From the NCBI GenBank assembly GCA_002309675.1, contig DBXX01000048.1, positions 1-18,129 on the forward strand: DNA of 18,129 nucleotides. Reading direction: 5' to 3'. The DNA is from Lachnospiraceae bacterium UBA1201 (GTDB lineage: Bacteria > Bacillota > Clostridia > Lachnospirales > Lachnospiraceae). Under the pieces are notes generated by a model that saw nothing but the letters and a program-made list of their open reading frames with translations, did not search any database and was not told the DNA's origin. This document shows positions 15,801 through 18,129 of the stretch, piece after piece. Numbering within the stretch: position 1 is the stretch's first letter; every line of letters begins with the position of its first letter. Both the position numbers and the translations under genes were made by a program.

Positions 15801-16565
15801 AACATAGACCGCCATGGGCTTCTGGTTGCGCTGTACTGTCGTCAGATTGAAATAGTCCGCGATCATCGGTTCGTTCTTCGAGTAGCCGGTCACGATGACA
15901 TCGTTCGGTACACCGAAGCCGCGATCCGTCAGTTTACGGATCACATGGACCGCAACGAGGTCGTTGCAGCAGATGATCGCCTGCGGCAAATGATCCTCGG
16001 TCAGTTTTGAGATCAGATCGTCATAGGAAGCGTCGCTGCCGGAGATCGTATAGACCTTCTCGTCATCGATCGGACAGCCGATATCTTCCGAAAGCGAGAG
16101 GATATATTCCTGTAGTTTTGTAGCGACCGGACGCTGTGCTTCGAGCGTTACATAAACGGCATCGGTCACGTTGTGGCGCATTACCAAGTGCTCGAGCAGC
16201 AGCTCGGCGCCGGACGAGTCCTCGATCGCATCGGAGTCAAAACCGGGGATCTCCTCATCAATGCAGATTACGGGCTTCGAAAAGTTCATCCGGATCTGCG
16301 TGATGATCTCCTGTTTTGCTTTGAGGTCATTAAAGGACGCAGGAAAGAAAACGATACCATCGAGGAGGTCGTAATTGATCATATGGAAGATCTCATTTTC
16401 CGATTCCGTGAACTTGTGATCATCGATCGTCATCAAACTGGAAAAGATCGCCACATCGACGTTCGCTTTAAAAAATTCTTTTTGCATATAGTAGAGCGCA
16501 CCTGAGAGATGGCCTCGGTCCGCCTCATGTACGATAATTCCCACCAAAGGGCGTTCTTTCTTCAA
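12837..16565 (-). CDS. LacI-type sensor, GGDEF, EAL and beta-helix fusion protein
   Basis: This 1242-residue protein has no signal peptide or membrane segment, so it should be cytoplasmic. About 5-290 is a LacI/periplasmic-binding-type ligand domain without a DNA-binding helix-turn-helix (e.g. AIICCNDLVAVHVI, 196-209). About 300-460 is an unassigned linking domain. The GGDEF domain spans about 465-610, with SIDVENLKGVNETYGH (504-519) and TGDEF (547-551) in place of GGDEF; the usual RxxD inhibitory site is GEGD. A basic coiled linker (610-645) leads to an EAL domain with every key residue: E674 (EAL), N730, E759, D788-D789, K809, E845 and Q865. The last ~330 residues (about 910-1242) look like a beta-helix. 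It probably breaks down c-di-GMP in response to a ligand, with doubtful synthase activity. The start codon is TTG after AAGGAGGG. Confidence 0.9.
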   Translation of the reverse strand: MKKERPLVGIIVHEADRGHLSGALYYMQKEFFKANVDVAIFSSLMTIDDHKFTESENEIFHMINYDLLDGIVFFPASFNDLKAKQEIITQIRMNFSKPVICIDEEIPGFDSDAIEDSSGAELLLEHLVMRHNVTDAVYVTLEAQRPVATKLQEYILSLSEDIGCPIDDEKVYTISGSDASYDDLISKLTEDHLPQAIICCNDLVAVHVIRKLTDRGFGVPNDVIVTGYSKNEPMIADYFNLTTVQRNQKPMAVYVARKLVAQILKGDMVTIDFEDTYSLIPGFSCGCRPLDLKGIATGAVDYRPGISFNRDHFDSYYNFMSEMLMEADSFDNFLQTIQTHMKYLGDVKSLWLCLNDGVMRNPHPAKEYTDTIYVPYEYVDGIGDINHFRNFPKEQMLAAIFEPHSSPQAYIFVPLHFLGLNYGYTVLSYGDSGQVYNEHYVKWLRKATCALENQRKHLIYSDTIMDTQVRDSLTGLLNVRGYTRIMTERAGKFDDPNKLLRVISIDVENLKGVNETYGHDEGDRMLEKLAAILTVSAGEGDLCVRVTGDEFFIAGILNSAEEFDDVPKNLDYQIHAYNASSDRDYSINLHMARVTAPLTSAEVIANLPYEAEYQRSMQKRNDQKMQRSQKADAAISAKDEEERNNVIRLINENLFSYVFQPIIDARTGDIYAYEALMRSGGKYKISPLSILNHAEDIGRLGDIERLTLFNTLDIFKKHRDLFGKKKLFINCIPAFILSDADFEQLYSIYGDVMDQVVLEFTEQTEMTPTQLAVLLKRSKRTNYQIAIDDYGTGYSNISSLLNFMPNYVKVDRSLISNIHNDRRKRHFTKNIIDYAHENHFLVLAEGVEQPEEMATVIAMDFDLIQGFYTACPTKEIIPEIPFPIRSEINEANRTRGNQRVQKTFFTRDEMEISIAALEFENYTDIMVTKKNFTLIGNREIDSSIAIHIMDNLECTMHLKDLMLRTEINSDSITLGMNSKLTLDIQGEVNIHGSIKVPEHSELTIVGDGMLNMVSASESQYMIGHDLSHSHGKINLFLNNTMRLHMDSANAVVIGGGLNEGRNPITIRMKELIIEQTGREALGIGCHENKASVYIENTKVSYDSRCSVSAFIGGYSVEASLKNSEVDIVSFGDRVCGITTYSAAGSSVALFGTKFKSIFRSKEVFIIGGPDSYIDTAIIDSTFDIGSESASAVAFGSNNKTGSISFYRCSGHMDIRAANGCLFGLPEDKIEKDQCEISFETTV

Positions 16566-16617
16566 AAGGATCCCTCCTTTTTTTCCAAGAAATGGTTACA
16601 TCCCTATACCCATTCAT

Positions 16618-16640
16618 CGGTTTTTTCTGCCTTAAAACCG
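16618..16640 (-). repeat. hairpin in the leader of the GGDEF-EAL gene
   Basis: CGGTTTT/AAAACCG (16618-16624, 16634-16640) with a nine-base loop lies in the roughly 110-base leader. A second small stem, TACCC/GGGTA, lies nearer the start of the transcript. No known riboswitch was recognised. Confidence 0.5.
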
Positions 16641-16683
16641 TTGTCGCTCATACCCTTAGGGTACAATTGTCTATATTAAAACA

Positions 16684-16712
16684 AGTATAGCATGAGTTGG
16701 CGGAAAATGCAA
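16684..16712 (-). promoter_or_regulatory. promoter of the GGDEF-EAL gene
   Basis: On the minus strand TTGCAT (16707-16712) and TATACT (16684-16689) are 17 bases apart with TGC before the -10 (extended -10). Transcription would start near 16677. Confidence 0.82.
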
Positions 16713-16803
16713 TGTATATCGCAAATTTAATAGACGATATCCCGGCGCGCTTTTGCTTAGCAGACCGTTGGTTTCGAAGTTTATTTTGTCTTTAAAGCCT
16801 TCC

Positions 16804-16832
16804 TTGACAATCGGCCGGAAAACGCGTAAAAT
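16804..16832 (+). promoter_or_regulatory. promoter of the DUF3881 gene
   Basis: Consensus TTGACA (16804-16809) and TAAAAT (16827-16832) are 17 bases apart. Transcription would start near 16839, giving a leader of about 74 bases. The 90 bases between this and the divergent promoter at 16712 show no clear operator. Confidence 0.85.
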
Positions 16833-16912
16833 AAAAGCACTGCCGAAGCAGTGATCGGTCCGGTATCGTGGATCGATCCGAAGGCTCGAACGCGAAAACG
16901 GAGGAAGAGAGC

Positions 16913-17794
16913 ATGCGGAATTACCTCAGTGCCATTGGATTTAAAGGCGTCTGGTCCGCTCCGGAGTCGAAACTTTGGAGCCTTCTTTCCTCTACATCGA
17001 AAAACCCGACGCGCGATCGCCAGTTCCCGCTTCTGGACACCGGTGAGATCCGGCGCATCGCCTATCGCAGCTTCGACGGGAATACCGGCCTCGTGCAGGG
17101 CGGTTACCTCACGCACGACCGCTTTCGCCGGGTGTTTTATTTTCCGTACGTGATCGGATCCACGCTCACAAAGTGTGAGAAATGCGAGATCTATCCGCGT
17201 CACGACGGTTTTTCGGTTTTAGGCGTTTGGGATTATCCCGCTTTCGGTTGCACGGCGATCTTTCAGATGGCGAATATCTGGGATTGCATGTCGCGGCTGC
17301 CGCTTTCCGGGCGAACCCTGAAGCCCAACGGCGTAAGGTTTTCCGGCCTGGCTGCGAGTGGCATGATCCTGATCCCCATGGAGAAGAGCGAGGACGACCG
17401 AAAGTTCCAGAAGAAATACCTCGAGACCATGAAGAAGGACGAAGAAGCCTGGGCTCGCGGGGATTTTGCAGCGTCGAACCGCGTTCTGCGCCAAAACGAG
17501 ATCTCCGGCCGTGCATCGATGCATATGATGGGCCGTGACGACGTTTATTCGATCGTCGATACATTCTTCCTGCCGGAAGGCTTTGAAAGCGACACCTATC
17601 AGATCCTGGGCGACATCACCGCCGCCCGCCAGGTGCAAAACGACATCTCCGGCGAGAAGGTCTGGATCCTCGACGTTTCCGTCTGCGCGACCACGATCAC
17701 CGTCGCGGTCAATGTATCCGATCTTCGGGGCGAACCTGCCATCCACCGCCGCTTCCGCGGCAACATCTGGCTGCAGGGAGCTATCGAATTATAA
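16913..17794 (+). CDS. DUF3881 family protein
   Basis: This 293-residue protein of unknown function begins MRNYLSAIGF and matches what I recall of the DUF3881 family: about 290-300 residues, mostly in Lachnospiraceae and relatives, with conserved text such as FYFPYVIG, a DGFSVLGVWDYPAFGCTAIF segment that corresponds to the family's central motif, and FSGLAASGMILIPMEK. It has no signal peptide and no clear membrane span; the middle has a charged helical stretch (ERKFQKKYLE-like, Lys/Glu-rich). A CxxC pair occurs in TKCEKCE. The frame is open from 16868, but the ATG at 16913 has GGAGGAA six bases upstream and gives the family-like start. It has its own promoter and stands alone. No T-rich terminator follows directly; an imperfect ATGGG/CCCAT hairpin lies at about 17798-17820. 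Confidence 0.65.
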   Translation: MRNYLSAIGFKGVWSAPESKLWSLLSSTSKNPTRDRQFPLLDTGEIRRIAYRSFDGNTGLVQGGYLTHDRFRRVFYFPYVIGSTLTKCEKCEIYPRHDGFSVLGVWDYPAFGCTAIFQMANIWDCMSRLPLSGRTLKPNGVRFSGLAASGMILIPMEKSEDDRKFQKKYLETMKKDEEAWARGDFAASNRVLRQNEISGRASMHMMGRDDVYSIVDTFFLPEGFESDTYQILGDITAARQVQNDISGEKVWILDVSVCATTITVAVNVSDLRGEPAIHRRFRGNIWLQGAIEL

Positions 17795-17824
17795 ATATGG
17801 GTCAATTGCATTGCCCCATCACAT

Positions 17825-17865
17825 GTCTGCGTAGCTCAGTTGGATAGAGCGACCGCCTCCTAAGC
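17825..17865 (+). pseudogene. 5' half of a tRNA-Arg(CCU) gene, broken after the anticodon loop
   Basis: The acceptor strand GTCTGCG (17825-17831), TA, a D-arm GCTC..GAGC (17834-17850) and an anticodon stem-loop ACCGC-CTCCTAA-GC (17852-17865) follow the tRNA layout exactly, with anticodon CCT. The 3' strand should continue GCGGT but reads GCCCC, and no CGCAGAC partner for the acceptor occurs in the rest of the window. A degenerate T-loop-like GTTCGAAA occurs at 17903-17910, about 27 bases too far away and with a poorly paired stem. The tRNA cannot fold as it stands. Confidence 0.7.
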
Positions 17866-18072
17866 CCCATGTGGACATGAACCCTTCCGAAAACGAGTCG
17901 GAGTTCGAAACTGCTATGTTACATATCTTTTTTTTCTCGAGGCGGTAAGGTATAGTATCATTTTTGAGCATGCCGCCGGAGTTAGAAGAAATATTTGATG
18001 AAACAAAAGCCTTTCCGTTGGCTTTCGGAAGTGCGTAAAACCCAGTAAATAAGCCGATAATCACACATTTTT
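17866..18072. other. intergenic stretch between two tRNA-Arg sequences
   Basis: No clear gene is seen. It holds a small palindrome CATGT-GG-ACATG (17868-17879), a TTCCGA/TCGGAG hairpin (17886-17903 region), a run of eight T (17928-17935), and a GCGGTAAGG segment at 17942-17950 that could pair with the broken anticodon stem. A 22-codon plus-strand frame (17970-18038, beginning MPPELEEIFDETKAF) looks protein-like but is too short to assign and has no ribosome site. GATAAT at 18056-18061 may be the -10 of the following tRNA. Confidence 0.4.
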
Positions 18073-18129
18073 GTTCCGGTAGTTTAATGGATAAAATAAG
18101 GGCCTCCTAAGCTCTGGCTCCGGGTTCGA
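18073..18129 (+). tRNA. tRNA-Arg(CCU), cut by the window end
   Basis: The acceptor 5' strand GTTCCGG (18073-18079) is followed by TA, a D-arm GTTT..AAAT, an anticodon stem AGGGC/GCTCT with one G-U pair, and the loop CTCCTAA (anticodon CCT, reading AGG). A CCGGG T-stem strand and TTCGA of the T-loop end the window. The missing part should be the rest of the T-arm and the acceptor 3' strand. Its 5' half is different from the broken tRNA at 17825, so they are not recent duplicates. Confidence 0.9.

Noticed and set aside
16566..16680. c-di-GMP riboswitch in the leader of the GGDEF-EAL gene
   Set aside because: The leader has hairpins but lacks the conserved GEMM-type core and tetraloop/receptor pattern, and there is no T-run for a switchable terminator.
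17825..18072. Group I intron in the anticodon loop of tRNA-Arg(CCU), as known in some alphaproteobacteria
   Set aside because: The size would fit, but no 3' exon with a CGCAGAC acceptor strand follows, and the next tRNA has its own complete 5' half. I also see no group I core pairings.
1..18129. CRISPR array
   Set aside because: No regularly spaced direct repeats were seen; the only repeated palindromes are the two ends and arms of the foldback element.

Overview
The window looks like chromosomal DNA of a member of the Clostridia, most likely Lachnospiraceae or a close relative (inference). The evidence is strong AGGAGG-type ribosome sites, promoters of the form TTGNNN-17-TATAAT with several extended -10 elements, a T-box leader upstream of leuA, a DUF3881-type protein, and a two-subunit indolepyruvate:ferredoxin oxidoreductase suited to a ferredoxin-based anaerobe. 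Base composition is moderate, a little over half G+C by eye.

Layout. At 63-2444 (+) lies a single-chain ABC protein (ATPase plus FtsX/MacB-type permease) whose ATPase motifs are degenerate. At 2618-3811 (+) lies a CofE-like (F420-0:glutamate ligase family) protein with its own promoter. Its terminator is the outer end of a ~530 bp foldback element (3815-4346). The minus strand then carries, from right to left, a Leu-type T-box leader (about 9060-8787), leuA (8680-6980), a terminator hairpin with the next promoter nested inside it, and iorA-iorB (6830-4493), ending in a series of hairpins.

Divergent from leuA, the plus strand carries a probable operon: an undecaprenyl-phosphate sugar-phosphate transferase (9249-10676), a DEDDh exonuclease with a cysteine-rich tail (10746-11723), and a TraX-family membrane protein whose start overlaps the exonuclease (11674-12795). 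A bidirectional terminator separates this from a convergent 1242-residue minus-strand protein (16565-12837). That protein combines a LacI-type sugar-binding-like domain, a GGDEF domain, an intact EAL domain and a C-terminal beta-helix-like domain. A divergent promoter then drives a DUF3881 protein (16913-17794, +). The right edge holds a broken 5' half of a tRNA-Arg(CCU) gene and the start of an intact-looking tRNA-Arg(CCU) cut by the window end.

How the parts fit together: leucine starvation should release leuA through uncharged tRNA-Leu. IorAB links arylpyruvates to ferredoxin. The sugar transferase and the c-di-GMP-type protein both point to surface polysaccharide or attachment biology, but no direct link between them is visible beyond proximity. 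The most unusual items are the LacI-GGDEF-EAL-beta-helix fusion, the foldback element that doubles as a terminator, two promoters nested inside hairpins, the degenerate ABC ATPase and the disrupted tRNA-Arg.
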